Source: Alphaproteobacteria bacterium
Lineage (GTDB): Bacteria; Pseudomonadota; Alphaproteobacteria; SP197
Direction of reading: 5' to 3'
Assembly: GCA_022822575.1 (NCBI GenBank)
Contig: JAJEBJ010000276.1
Span: 1-7,053 of the forward strand
DNA: 7,053 nucleotides
Below the pieces are notes generated by a model. The model worked only from the letters and a program-made list of their open reading frames with translations. It was not told where the DNA came from and did no database searches. Shown piece by piece: positions 1 to 6,387 of the stretch. Each line of letters opens with the position of its first letter. The stretch's first letter is position 1. Both the position numbers and the translations under genes were made by a program.

Positions 1-700
1 CCTCGCACATCTGGCGGGCGCGGAACTGGTTCTCGGCCGTCAGCACCTGCGCCGTGGGTCCATGGGCGACGAGTTCTCGCGCCAGCATCAGCGTACGGGG
101 GAAGTGAGCCCGCACCGTGTCGAAGTCGTGCAGCGCGGCAAGCACCGTGCGGCCTTCGCCGTGCCAGCGCCGCACCACACCGATCAGGTCCGCCACGGTT
201 CTCGCGTCGATGGCCGTGAAGGGCTCGTCAAGCAGGACGAGCCGCGCGTCCTGCAGCAGCAGGCGGGCAAAGAGTGCACGCTGTACCTGCCCACCCGACA
301 GCGACCCGATCGGGCGCTTCTGGAAACCATCCAGTCCAACCGCGGAAATCGCTTCGGCAACGCGCGCACGGTGGTTGGCCCGCAAGCCCGCAAAGCCGCC
401 GATCTCCCGCCAGAGCCCCATGCTCACGAGGTCGGCGACCGTGATCGGGAAAGACCGGTCGACGTCCGATTGCTGCGGCAGGTAGGCGATCTCGTTCCGC
501 GTGAGTCCGCCGAAGGCGATCCGGCCCTCCAGCGGGCGGAGTGCACCGATCACTCCTTTCAACATCGTGGATTTGCCGGCCCCGTTCGGTCCGACCACGG
601 CTGTCAGGCTTCCCTCGGCGATCTCACCCTGCAGGCGATGCACGGCCGGATGCCGGTCGTAGCCCAGGGTCAGGTCCTGAAACTGGAGGACGTAGGTCAC
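1..700 (-). CDS. aztA: Zinc ABC transporter ATP-binding protein (AztA/ZnuC-type), 3' end outside window
   Basis: This is the ATPase subunit that powers zinc (possibly manganese) import through a membrane permease at the inner face of the cytoplasmic membrane. The 233 visible residues carry the full ABC set in order: Walker A GPNGAGKST (37-45), Q-loop Gln76, signature LSGGQ (134-138), Walker B LVLLDEP (154-160) with Glu159, and H-loop His191. The stretches DLVSMGLWREIGGFAGL and FTAIDART are typical of the metal-importing ATPases. The GTG start at 700 overlaps the stop of the upstream small gene (GTGA), which implies translational coupling, and GGGGG lies just before it. The stop, permease and binding protein should lie beyond the left edge. 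Placement behind a Zur-type repressor supports zinc as substrate. AztA is preferred over ZnuC from overall resemblance only; the ABC-metal-importer call is firm, the exact subfamily less so. Confidence 0.88.
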   Translation of the reverse strand, partial: MTYVLQFQDLTLGYDRHPAVHRLQGEIAEGSLTAVVGPNGAGKSTMLKGVIGALRPLEGRIAFGGLTRNEIAYLPQQSDVDRSFPITVADLVSMGLWREIGGFAGLRANHRARVAEAISAVGLDGFQKRPIGSLSGGQVQRALFARLLLQDARLVLLDEPFTAIDARTVADLIGVVRRWHGEGRTVLAALHDFDTVRAHFPRTLMLARELVAHGPTAQVLTAENQFRARQMCE

Positions 701-831
701 GGAACCCCCGGCGTGGACGTTGCCCAGAAGAATGCGCCCCAGAGCACGGCAACAATCAGGGCCACGCCGACAAGCCGGGAGCCGGCACCGAGCGGCAGCA
801 ACCGAAGTGATTGGGAATACCAGGACTTCAT
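697..831 (-). CDS. Small single-span membrane protein in the zinc operon
   Basis: I do not recognise this 44-residue protein. It has a short basic N-terminus (Lys2, Arg10, Arg19), then a hydrophobic stretch at residues 20-38 rich in Val, Ala, Leu and Trp/Phe, and a tiny Thr/Pro/Gly tail, so it looks like a one-pass inner-membrane peptide. It has no His or Cys, so it is unlikely to bind zinc itself. Its TGA overlaps the GTG start of the transporter ATPase, and the gap back to the zur stop is 96 nt, so it sits inside the zinc operon. The ATG at 831 has a weak purine run (AGAGAG) upstream. A GTG at 894 would add 21 residues that look less protein-like. It may be an accessory subunit or merely a leader ORF coupling translation. 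Confidence 0.5.
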   Translation of the reverse strand: MKSWYSQSLRLLPLGAGSRLVGVALIVAVLWGAFFWATSTPGVP

Positions 832-927
832 GCCAATGCTCTCTGTCGAGTGGTGGCGGTCAGGTCCTGCCGCCGCGACGGTCCATCCGGACACGGGATT
901 TCCATGGGTGCAGTTCCCCGTGTCCGC

Positions 928-1434
928 CTATGCCGCATCAGTTGCTGCGCACTCGGCGCACATGCCCTCGACCTCAATCGTGCGATGCGTTGCGACGAAA
1001 CCGAGGACAGCGGCATCCTCGGCAAGCAATCCTGCGATCCGCGGATCCTCAAGCTCGACCGATGTTCGGCAGCCACTGCAAATGAAGAAGAGGCAATCGT
1101 GATCACGCTCGGGATGGACGCACGGGACGTAGGCGTTCAGGCTCTCGATTCTGGAAACGAGACCCTGTTCCATCAGGAAGTGAAGCGCCCGGTACACAGT
1201 CGGCGGTCCGACCGGGCGCGAATCTCTGAGTTTGATTGCCTCGATCAGCTGGTAGGCGCTTGTCGGCTCACCGCTGGCCCAAAGCAACTCCAGGACACGC
1301 CTTCTCAACTCTGTCATCTGTACGCCGCGTTCCTCGCAAATCGATTCCGCCAGCGCGATCCGCTCGGGCTGCGAGTGTTGCCCACGGCAATCCGGATCGA
1401 TGCAGGGCCGGGGTCGGGTTGACGGTCTCGTCAT
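928..1434 (-). CDS. zur: Fur-family zinc uptake regulator (Zur)
   Basis: A 168-residue zinc-responsive repressor of the Fur family, expected to bind DNA as a Zn-loaded dimer and switch off zinc import genes. The winged helix spans about residues 38-100, with the recognition region PPTVYRALHFLMEQGLVSRIES at 77-98. Two CxxC pairs, Cys119/122 and Cys159/162, form the structural zinc site. By alignment with E. coli Zur, Cys105, His112 and Glu127 match regulatory-site ligands, while Ser94 falls where a His is usual. The N-terminus (1-37) carries Cys11, Cys16 and His20 ahead of the domain. ATG 1434 is the only candidate start in this frame downstream of an in-frame TGA at 1444-1446; CAGGAG abuts the ATG, which is unusually close for a ribosome site. 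It heads the operon with the small membrane protein and the zinc ATPase, and a Zur-like palindrome lies upstream, so autoregulation is likely. Confidence 0.9.
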   Translation of the reverse strand: MTRPSTRPRPCIDPDCRGQHSQPERIALAESICEERGVQMTELRRRVLELLWASGEPTSAYQLIEAIKLRDSRPVGPPTVYRALHFLMEQGLVSRIESLNAYVPCVHPERDHDCLFFICSGCRTSVELEDPRIAGLLAEDAAVLGFVATHRTIEVEGMCAECAATDAA

Positions 1435-1465
1435 CTCCTGAACTCACCTGGCAGGACGGGATCAA

Positions 1466-1479
1466 AACGTTATAACGTT
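1466..1479. promoter_or_regulatory. Zur-box-like perfect palindrome
   Basis: AACGTTATAACGTT is a perfect 14-bp palindrome in an AT-rich island of otherwise GC-rich DNA. Its GTTATAAC core resembles the Zur operators known from alphaproteobacteria (GTTATA-type half-sites). It is 31 bp before the zur start and overlaps the probable -10 element, so zinc-loaded Zur bound here would block its own operon. Identity as a Zur site is inferred from motif and position. Confidence 0.75.
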
Positions 1480-1496
1480 CCACCTCAATTGACAAG
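1469..1496 (-). promoter_or_regulatory. Probable promoter of the zur operon
   Basis: On the minus strand CTTGTC (1496-1491) is followed 16 nt later by TATAAC (1474-1469). This fits a housekeeping-type -35/-10 pair of the CTTGAC style common in alphaproteobacteria. The -10 lies wholly inside the Zur-like palindrome, and a transcript would begin near 1462, giving a leader of roughly 28 nt. No experimental start site can be inferred. Confidence 0.5.
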
Positions 1497-1650
1497 GTGC
1501 TTCGCCCCCGGGGAGCAAGCCAATATCGATGGAGGACTGGCCCACGGCCGCTGCAGTCTTCGAGAAGCGGAAGTTGACGCCATGGGCACCGGCTCGCATG
1601 CACATCGTCGCCCGCGCCGCTCGTTGCGCGTCGCCTGCCGCAGGCTTCGG
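1480..1650 (-). pseudogene. Possible decayed enoyl-CoA hydratase/isomerase fragment
   Basis: Reading the minus strand gives about 57 codons whose translation resembles the central part of a crotonase. It has a KP near the start, then after about 23 residues FRFSKTA, then GQSSIDIGLLPGG. Intact relatives read roughly KP...GGG(C)...FRFASKTA.FGQPEIDIGLLPGG, with nearly the same spacing (48 residues here against about 46). The Gly-rich oxyanion segment and the catalytic Glu after GQ are missing (Ser-Ser instead), there is no start or C-terminal half, and an in-frame TGA lies upstream at 1714-1716, so it cannot be functional. It ends against the Zur palindrome. Apart from a weak promoter-like pair (TCGCAC, 17 nt, TAGACT at 1781-1786), I see nothing else in the 1435-1812 gap. 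Chance resemblance is possible; homology search would decide. Confidence 0.42.
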
Positions 1651-1812
1651 CGCAACCTGACAGTGCCCGAGACGCACGCTGAACGCGGGGCTGGCCCCGA
1701 CGCAACGCGACAGTCAGCCGCCTTGATCGGAATGGGCGTGCCGTGTCGCCCGCGCGGTCGCACACGTTGCCGGCGACTGGTAGACTGCGCCTCGGCAGGT
1801 GAAGGTCAGGGC

Positions 1813-2934
1813 ATGGCGACGAACGACCGCGAGGCGGCCCTCAAACGTCTCTACGACGACGTCCATGGCGCCTCGATGTTTCCGTTCTGGGCAACGACGA
1901 CGAATGTCGATCACGACGAGGTACGCCAGTTGATGGCGGTATCGAAGGCGGTCGCCCATGTCTGGGACTACGAGGACGTCATCGAGCCGTTGCTCAGGCG
2001 TTCCGCCGATCTCGTCTCGATGTCGGATTCGGAACGGCGTTCCCTCATCCTCGTCAACCCCGGCCTCGCGCCGCGCCGCGCCACGGTGACGACCATGTAC
2101 ACCGCCTACCGCCTCAATGACCCCCGCGAGGTCATGCCGCCTCACAGGCACTCTCCCAACGCCATCCGCTTCGGGCTGACGGGTGCCATGAACTTCACCG
2201 GTGTCGAGGGGGAGGACATCGTCTTCGGCCCCGGCGACATGGTGCTGACGCCGCACGACACCTGGCACAACCACGGCAACATGGGTGACGAGGCGGCCGT
2301 GAATCTCTCGGTCCTCGACCTTCCCCTCGTCGAGACCATGAACGCCATCTACTTCGAGCACGACTATCGGGAAGACGACACGCCCACAAACCGGCAGACG
2401 GCGCGGTACGGGCCCGAGTATTCGCGGGAGATCTATGGCCGTGGCGGTCTGAGGGCGTGCTTCGTCGACCACATGCGGGGAACCGGAATGGCGTCGCCGA
2501 TGTACGTCTACCGCTGGGAACCGATGCGGGAATTCCTCGAGGAGAGCATCGGTCACGATGGCGACCCCCGTGACGGCCTCAAGGTCGAGTACGTCAACCC
2601 GCTCGACGGCGAGCCCGTGTTCCGCACCATGACCTTCTTTGCCCAGATGTTGCGTCCGGGCGAGCGCACCCTGCCCCTCAGTCAGACGGCGAGCCAGCTG
2701 ATTGCCCCCTTCGAGGGTGGTCCGGGTCACTCCATCATCGACGGCGAGCGCCACGACTGGCGCCGGTTCGACACCCTTGCCGTGCCAGGCGGCAGCTGGG
2801 TGGAACATGTCAACGAGACATCGTCGGCGATCGTGCTCTTCGTTGCCAGCGACGAGCCGGCTCTCAGGCGGCTCGGCTTCTACAAGCGCTGGGGCCGGAC
2901 GGCCGACGGCGAAACCGTGCGTCTCGATCCATGA
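1813..2934 (+). CDS. Gentisate 1,2-dioxygenase-like bicupin
   Basis: A 373-residue protein of the gentisate/1-hydroxy-2-naphthoate/salicylate dioxygenase family, cytosolic Fe(II) enzymes that open an aromatic ring between a hydroxyl-bearing carbon and the carboxylated one. The N-terminal cupin has the metal motif PPHRHSPNAIRF (His111, His113) and GDMVLTPHDTWHNHGN (His152, His154), matching the iron-binding His set. The C-terminal cupin (about 255-355) is degenerate: the usual HRH is replaced by a Leu-Ser-Gln stretch, though VIDGER-like and W..H features remain. ATG 1813 is chosen because GAAGG lies 7 nt before it and the family N-terminus begins here; the open frame continues upstream to 1489 but translates to Arg-rich, non-family sequence. 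Its stop overlaps the next start (ATGA), so it leads the operon. The exact aromatic substrate is not determined; length and motifs fit the family well. Confidence 0.82.
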   Translation: MATNDREAALKRLYDDVHGASMFPFWATTTNVDHDEVRQLMAVSKAVAHVWDYEDVIEPLLRRSADLVSMSDSERRSLILVNPGLAPRRATVTTMYTAYRLNDPREVMPPHRHSPNAIRFGLTGAMNFTGVEGEDIVFGPGDMVLTPHDTWHNHGNMGDEAAVNLSVLDLPLVETMNAIYFEHDYREDDTPTNRQTARYGPEYSREIYGRGGLRACFVDHMRGTGMASPMYVYRWEPMREFLEESIGHDGDPRDGLKVEYVNPLDGEPVFRTMTFFAQMLRPGERTLPLSQTASQLIAPFEGGPGHSIIDGERHDWRRFDTLAVPGGSWVEHVNETSSAIVLFVASDEPALRRLGFYKRWGRTADGETVRLDP

Positions 2935-4046
2935 CCGTGCGCCGCGTTGGACATATCGACTGCCCCGGGGGCGGACAGGTCTGGATCGATGGCAGCATCC
3001 TCTATGTCGGTCACATGCGCCCACCCGCCGGCACCTCGATCTGGGATGTCAGCGATCCGGCCCGGCCGCAGTGCCTGGCGACCATCGAGCTTCCCCAGGG
3101 CATGCATTCCCACAAGGTGCGGGTCGCCGACGACATCATGATCGTCAATCACGAACGGCTCGGCAGCGTGGACGGGGTGCCCGAGGGTGGTCTGGCGATC
3201 TGGGACGTGGCGAATCCCCGCCAGCCGCGCCTGGTCACCAAGTGGGTCACGGCGGGCAGGGGAGTGCACCGCTACGATTTCGATGGCCGCCACGCGTACA
3301 TCTCCCCCACGGTGGAGGGCTATGTCGGCAACATTGTCATGATCCTGGACCTTGCCGATCCGGCCCGGCCCGAGGAGGTCGGGCGGTGGTGGCTCGAGGG
3401 TCAGTGGCAGGCCGGGGGCGAGGCCTATCCCTGGTCGAACTACGTGCCGCCCCGTTGCCACCATCCCTTGAGGACGGGATCACGTCTCAACGTCAGCTAC
3501 TGGCATCACGGCTTCTTCATTCTCGACATCTCCGACATGGCGAGGCCACGCCTCGTCTCCGGACGCAACACCAGCCCGTCGTTCCCGCATCCCACGCACA
3601 CCTGCCTGAGGATGCCCATGAAGCTGAAAGGGCGCGACATCATGATCGTGGCCGACGAGGATGTGGCCAAGCTCTATCCGGCGGCGCCCGCATTCACCTG
3701 GGTCTACGACATCAGCGATGAAGGCAATCCCATTCCCGTCTCGACATTCCAGGTCGAAGGGGTCGATGCCGACGGCGAGCCCCAGCAGCCGATGACCGGA
3801 TGCCATCAGCCCAGCGAACGCCTGACCGGCACGACGGTGGTGCCGTTTGCCTGGTTTGCCCAGGGACTGCGCCTGGTGGACTTTGCAGATCCCTACCGGC
3901 CGCGGGAGGTGGCACACTATCTGCCCGAGCCGCCACCGGGAGCGGACCGCGCCTCCTCCAACGATGTCACCATCGATGATCGCGGTCTCATCTATCTCGT
4001 CGACCGGCAACGCGGTGTCGACATCCTCGAGACGACCGTCTTCTAG
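2931..4046 (+). CDS. LVIVD-repeat beta-propeller protein
   Basis: A 371-residue protein built of repeats ending in a strand-turn motif like SIWDVSDPARP. Copies lie near residues 36-46, 88-99 (LAIWDVANPRQP), 136-147 (VMILDLADPARP), 196-207 (FFILDISDMARP), 256-267 (TWVYDISDEGNP) and 314-324 (LRLVDFADPYRP), with a last partial copy at 354-366. This is the LVIVD repeat, expected to fold as a roughly seven-bladed propeller. There is no signal peptide or membrane span, so it is probably cytosolic. The enzymatic role of the family is not established. Histidines recur at equivalent places in the blades (59/61, 113, 177/178, 192/193, 220/223, 292), suggesting an inner metal or ligand site. The ATG overlaps the stop of the dioxygenase gene, so the two are translationally coupled. 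Confidence 0.82.
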   Translation: MTVRRVGHIDCPGGGQVWIDGSILYVGHMRPPAGTSIWDVSDPARPQCLATIELPQGMHSHKVRVADDIMIVNHERLGSVDGVPEGGLAIWDVANPRQPRLVTKWVTAGRGVHRYDFDGRHAYISPTVEGYVGNIVMILDLADPARPEEVGRWWLEGQWQAGGEAYPWSNYVPPRCHHPLRTGSRLNVSYWHHGFFILDISDMARPRLVSGRNTSPSFPHPTHTCLRMPMKLKGRDIMIVADEDVAKLYPAAPAFTWVYDISDEGNPIPVSTFQVEGVDADGEPQQPMTGCHQPSERLTGTTVVPFAWFAQGLRLVDFADPYRPREVAHYLPEPPPGADRASSNDVTIDDRGLIYLVDRQRGVDILETTVF

Positions 4047-4089
4047 ATGATGACTGCCCCTCGTCCCTGCCATCCTTCATGCCTGGCCC

Positions 4090-4094
4090 GGAGG
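4090..4094 (+). promoter_or_regulatory. Ribosome binding site deciding a GTG start
   Basis: GGAGG stands 5 nt before GTG 4100, an ideal Shine-Dalgarno spacing. The in-frame ATG at 4079 has only pyrimidine-rich sequence before it and would add seven residues ahead of the nucleotide-binding strand, so GTG 4100 is the better start. Confidence 0.7.
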
Positions 4095-4099
4095 CGGGC

Positions 4100-5035
4100 G
4101 TGAGCATCGCCGCCGTCATCGGTCTGGGCACCATGGGCGCCGGCATCGCCGCAGTGCTGGCACGGTCCGGCATGACCGTCAGGGGCTTCGACGTGAGTGC
4201 CGGAGCCATCGAGGCGACGCGCCGGAAACTGCCTTCCATCTCCGGCGTGCTCGACGATCTCGGTGTTCCGGCAAGGGGGTCGGCGAGCGATATCGTGTTG
4301 ACGGACGCCCTGGAAGACGCAGTCGCCGGTGCCGATCTCGTGATCGAGAACGTGCCCGAAGAGATCGGTCTCAAGCGCGCGGTTCTGGCGGAGGTTGCCG
4401 GCCTGGTGTCCGGGAGCTGTGTCCTTGCATCGGACACATCGGGAATTCCCATCTCCAGACTCCAGGAGGGCCTGCCTTCGCCTGAGCGGGTGGTGGGCAT
4501 GCACTGGTCCAATCCGCCCCATATCATCCCCGTCGTCGAGGTTGTTGCCGGCCACGGGACGTCGGCCGCCACGGTCGATTGGATGATGGCGACCGTGCGG
4601 CGCCTCAATCTCATCCCGGTGCGCGTGAAGCGCGATGTTCCGGGTTTTGTCGAGAACCGCATTCTCTACGCCGTCATGCGCGAAGCTCTTGACCTTGTCG
4701 AGCGCGGCGTGGTCGATGCGGAAGATCTCGATACCTGCGTCAGCTGGGGGATCGGCTACAAGCTGTCGGTGGTCGGCCCGATGAGTCTTCTCGACATGGC
4801 GGGACTCGACATCTATGGCTCTGTGGCGAGCTATCTCAATCGTGATCTCTGCAGCCGCGACGACGTCAGCCCGTGGGCGGAAGAGAAAATCGCGAGCGGC
4901 CGGCTTGGACTGAAGACGGGAGAGGGAATCTACGCCTATCATCAGGATGAAGCCGCCTCGCTCGGGGCTGCGAGGGCGCGGCGCCTGGTGGCGGTGCGCC
5001 GCGCGCTTGACGCATCAGGGGAGGGCGGGCCATGA
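4100..5035 (+). CDS. NAD-dependent 3-hydroxyacyl-CoA dehydrogenase
   Basis: A 311-residue soluble dehydrogenase that should oxidise an L-3-hydroxyacyl-CoA (or a related 3-hydroxy acid) to the 3-keto product with NAD+. The Rossmann domain opens at once with GLGTMGAG (8-15); Asp31 ends the second strand and favours NAD over NADP. Catalytic positions match the human enzyme by spacing: Ser114, His135 (MHWSNPPHIIPVVEVV), Glu147 and Asn186 (PGFVENR). The C-terminal helical dimerisation domain starts near 182 and holds GPMSLLDMAGLD. Trp136 replaces the aromatic usually following the His, and the length is slightly above that of stand-alone short-chain enzymes, so an unusual acyl or carnitine-like substrate is possible. 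The gene follows the propeller gene by 53 nt and overlaps the next start (ATGA). The family call is firm; the substrate is unknown. Confidence 0.88.
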   Translation: MSIAAVIGLGTMGAGIAAVLARSGMTVRGFDVSAGAIEATRRKLPSISGVLDDLGVPARGSASDIVLTDALEDAVAGADLVIENVPEEIGLKRAVLAEVAGLVSGSCVLASDTSGIPISRLQEGLPSPERVVGMHWSNPPHIIPVVEVVAGHGTSAATVDWMMATVRRLNLIPVRVKRDVPGFVENRILYAVMREALDLVERGVVDAEDLDTCVSWGIGYKLSVVGPMSLLDMAGLDIYGSVASYLNRDLCSRDDVSPWAEEKIASGRLGLKTGEGIYAYHQDEAASLGAARARRLVAVRRALDASGEGGP

Positions 5036-5577
5036 ACTGCCGCAAGTCTCTCTTCATCACGGAAACGGTCCATTCGGAAGCCGGTCACGCCGCCCCGGAG
5101 CCGGTGACACGCGTCGCCGCCATCGCGGTCCTCGACAACCCTGCGGCCGGGCGTTTCGCGACCGACCTTGCCGATCTCGCGGACATCGGCCTTGCATTCG
5201 GCGAGGCCTTTGCCGCCGCCGCCGTCGACATGCTCCGCCGTGCGCCTGTCGCCTACGGCAAGGCGGCCATCATCGGCGTCCACGGCGAGGTGGAGCACGC
5301 CGCCGGCATCCTTCATCCCAAACTGGGCAAGCCCATGCGCGCCGCCTGCGGCGGTGGCGAGGCGCTCATCCCTTCGGTTGCCAAGGTGGCGTCGGCCGGC
5401 GCCGCCATCGATGTGCCGCTCGCCCACAAGGATGAGATCTGGTCATTCAACGAACTCGACACGATGACGGTCATGGTCGCGGATGCGCCGCGCCCGGACG
5501 AGATTCTGGCCGTCATGGTGTTTTCGGATGGCGGACGTCCGTCTCCGAGGATCGGCAGCAGCCGTGCCGTCGTCTAG
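5032..5577 (+). CDS. AA_synth (DUF1185) family protein
   Basis: A 181-residue member of the Pfam AA_synth/DUF1185 family, whose biochemical function is not established; structures show a variant of the chorismate-mutase (AroH-like) fold and suggest a role in amino-acid metabolism. The family signature is well kept: ET.H.E.G (11-18), DNPAAGRF (35-42), YGKAAIIGVHGEVEHAA (75-91), HPKLGKPMR (95-103), the GGG(E)ALIPS turn (107-115) and IDVPLAHKDE (126-135). His89, His95, Lys97 and Lys133 are the likely functional polar residues, by conservation only. The ATG overlaps the dehydrogenase stop and is preceded by a strong purine run (AGGGGAGGG ending at 5025), so it is coupled to it. Length agrees with the family. 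No signal peptide; probably cytosolic. Confidence 0.82.
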   Translation: MNCRKSLFITETVHSEAGHAAPEPVTRVAAIAVLDNPAAGRFATDLADLADIGLAFGEAFAAAAVDMLRRAPVAYGKAAIIGVHGEVEHAAGILHPKLGKPMRAACGGGEALIPSVAKVASAGAAIDVPLAHKDEIWSFNELDTMTVMVADAPRPDEILAVMVFSDGGRPSPRIGSSRAVV

Positions 5578-5590
5578 CGCGGATCGCGCG

Positions 5591-6376
5591 ATGGTGGGAG
5601 ATCTCGTCGATCTCGATCGCTATCCGATCGCGGACATCGCGTCCCCTGAAGCGGTCGCAATCGTGCGCGAGGGACGCCAACGCCTCGCCGCAGACGGTGT
5701 CTTCACCATGCCCGGTTTCCTTCACGCCAAGGGAATCGCGGCCATGGAAGAAGAGGCCGACAGACTGTGTCGAGACGGGTTCCGGCGGCTGGACCACCGC
5801 AACGCCTTTCCATCTGGCATGGGCGAGAAGACCCGGGTCAGTCTTGTCTGCGCGGGCTTTGACCAGATGCCTCGCGAATCACCGCCGCACCGCCTCTTTC
5901 TGTGGGACCCTCTCACGCGGTTCGTGTCGGAGGTGCTGGAACAGCGTCCCTACTACCGCAATGCGGATGCCATCGCATCGTGCATGGTGAGCGAATACGC
6001 GTTGGGCGACGAGCTGGGATGGCACTTCGATTCCAATGACGGTGCGGTCACCATCATGCTCCGCCAGGCGGGTTCCGGTGGCGCATTCGAGTACATTCCC
6101 GACATCCGGCATCGCGCGGATCTTCCGTCCCTCATCGATGACCTGCTGGCCGGCCGCTCTCCGCACGTGCGGGAACTCGATGTCCTGCCGGGGACGCTGA
6201 CGATCTTCAACGGCCGCCGCGCGCTCCACCGGGTCGCACCTGTCCGTCGCGCGCCGTCTCGCCGCATGCTGACGCTGAGTTACGAGCCGGAGCCCGGCCA
6301 GCTCTTCAGCGACGAGATTCACATGCGCTACTTCGGCCGCCGCCAGCCACTGTCCCGCGGGAACGCGACCGGCTGA
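5591..6376 (+). CDS. 2-oxoglutarate/Fe(II)-dependent oxygenase
   Basis: A 261-residue non-haem iron oxygenase that should couple oxidative decarboxylation of 2-oxoglutarate to hydroxylation of a substrate. The jelly-roll core shows GWHFDSND (His145, Asp147) and, 66 residues later, HRVAPVRRAPSRRMLTLSYE with His213 and Arg224, the expected iron triad and 2-oxoglutarate-binding Arg. GGAFEYIPDIR between them is typical of the group that includes the free-amino-acid halogenases and hydroxylases related to BesD. Here the carboxylate is present (HxD, not HxG), so hydroxylation rather than halogenation is expected. ATG 5591 is used because the family-like N-terminus begins here, 13 nt after the preceding stop, although its ribosome site is weak; in-frame ATGs at 5483 and 5528 would overlap the previous gene and add Arg-rich sequence. 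It is the last gene of the operon. The substrate (amino acid is a guess from relatives) is unproven. Confidence 0.8.
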   Translation: MVGDLVDLDRYPIADIASPEAVAIVREGRQRLAADGVFTMPGFLHAKGIAAMEEEADRLCRDGFRRLDHRNAFPSGMGEKTRVSLVCAGFDQMPRESPPHRLFLWDPLTRFVSEVLEQRPYYRNADAIASCMVSEYALGDELGWHFDSNDGAVTIMLRQAGSGGAFEYIPDIRHRADLPSLIDDLLAGRSPHVRELDVLPGTLTIFNGRRALHRVAPVRRAPSRRMLTLSYEPEPGQLFSDEIHMRYFGRRQPLSRGNATG

Positions 6377-6387
6377 TTCCGGACCAG

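Noticed and set aside
671..870. 12-base direct repeat GGTCAGGTCCTG near 668-679 and 858-869
   Set aside because: Only 12 bases, one copy inside the ATPase coding region, with no flanking similarity; chance in GC-rich DNA.
62..1102. Long plus-strand frame of 346 codons opposite the zinc operon
   Set aside because: It is antisense to the ATPase, small protein and zur genes, which have clear motifs; the translation is Arg/His/Pro-rich with no recognisable domain.
1489..1812. Open plus-strand frame continuing upstream of the dioxygenase start
   Set aside because: It translates to Arg/Cys-rich sequence unlike the family, is antisense to the crotonase-like fragment, and the family N-terminus plus a ribosome site fit ATG 1813.
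1714..3024. 436-codon minus-strand frame opposite the dioxygenase
   Set aside because: It mirrors the codon bias of the plus-strand gene and shows no family motif.
4043..4942. 299-codon minus-strand frame opposite the dehydrogenase
   Set aside because: The plus strand has the Rossmann and catalytic motifs; the minus translation is His/Arg/Asp-rich shadow sequence.
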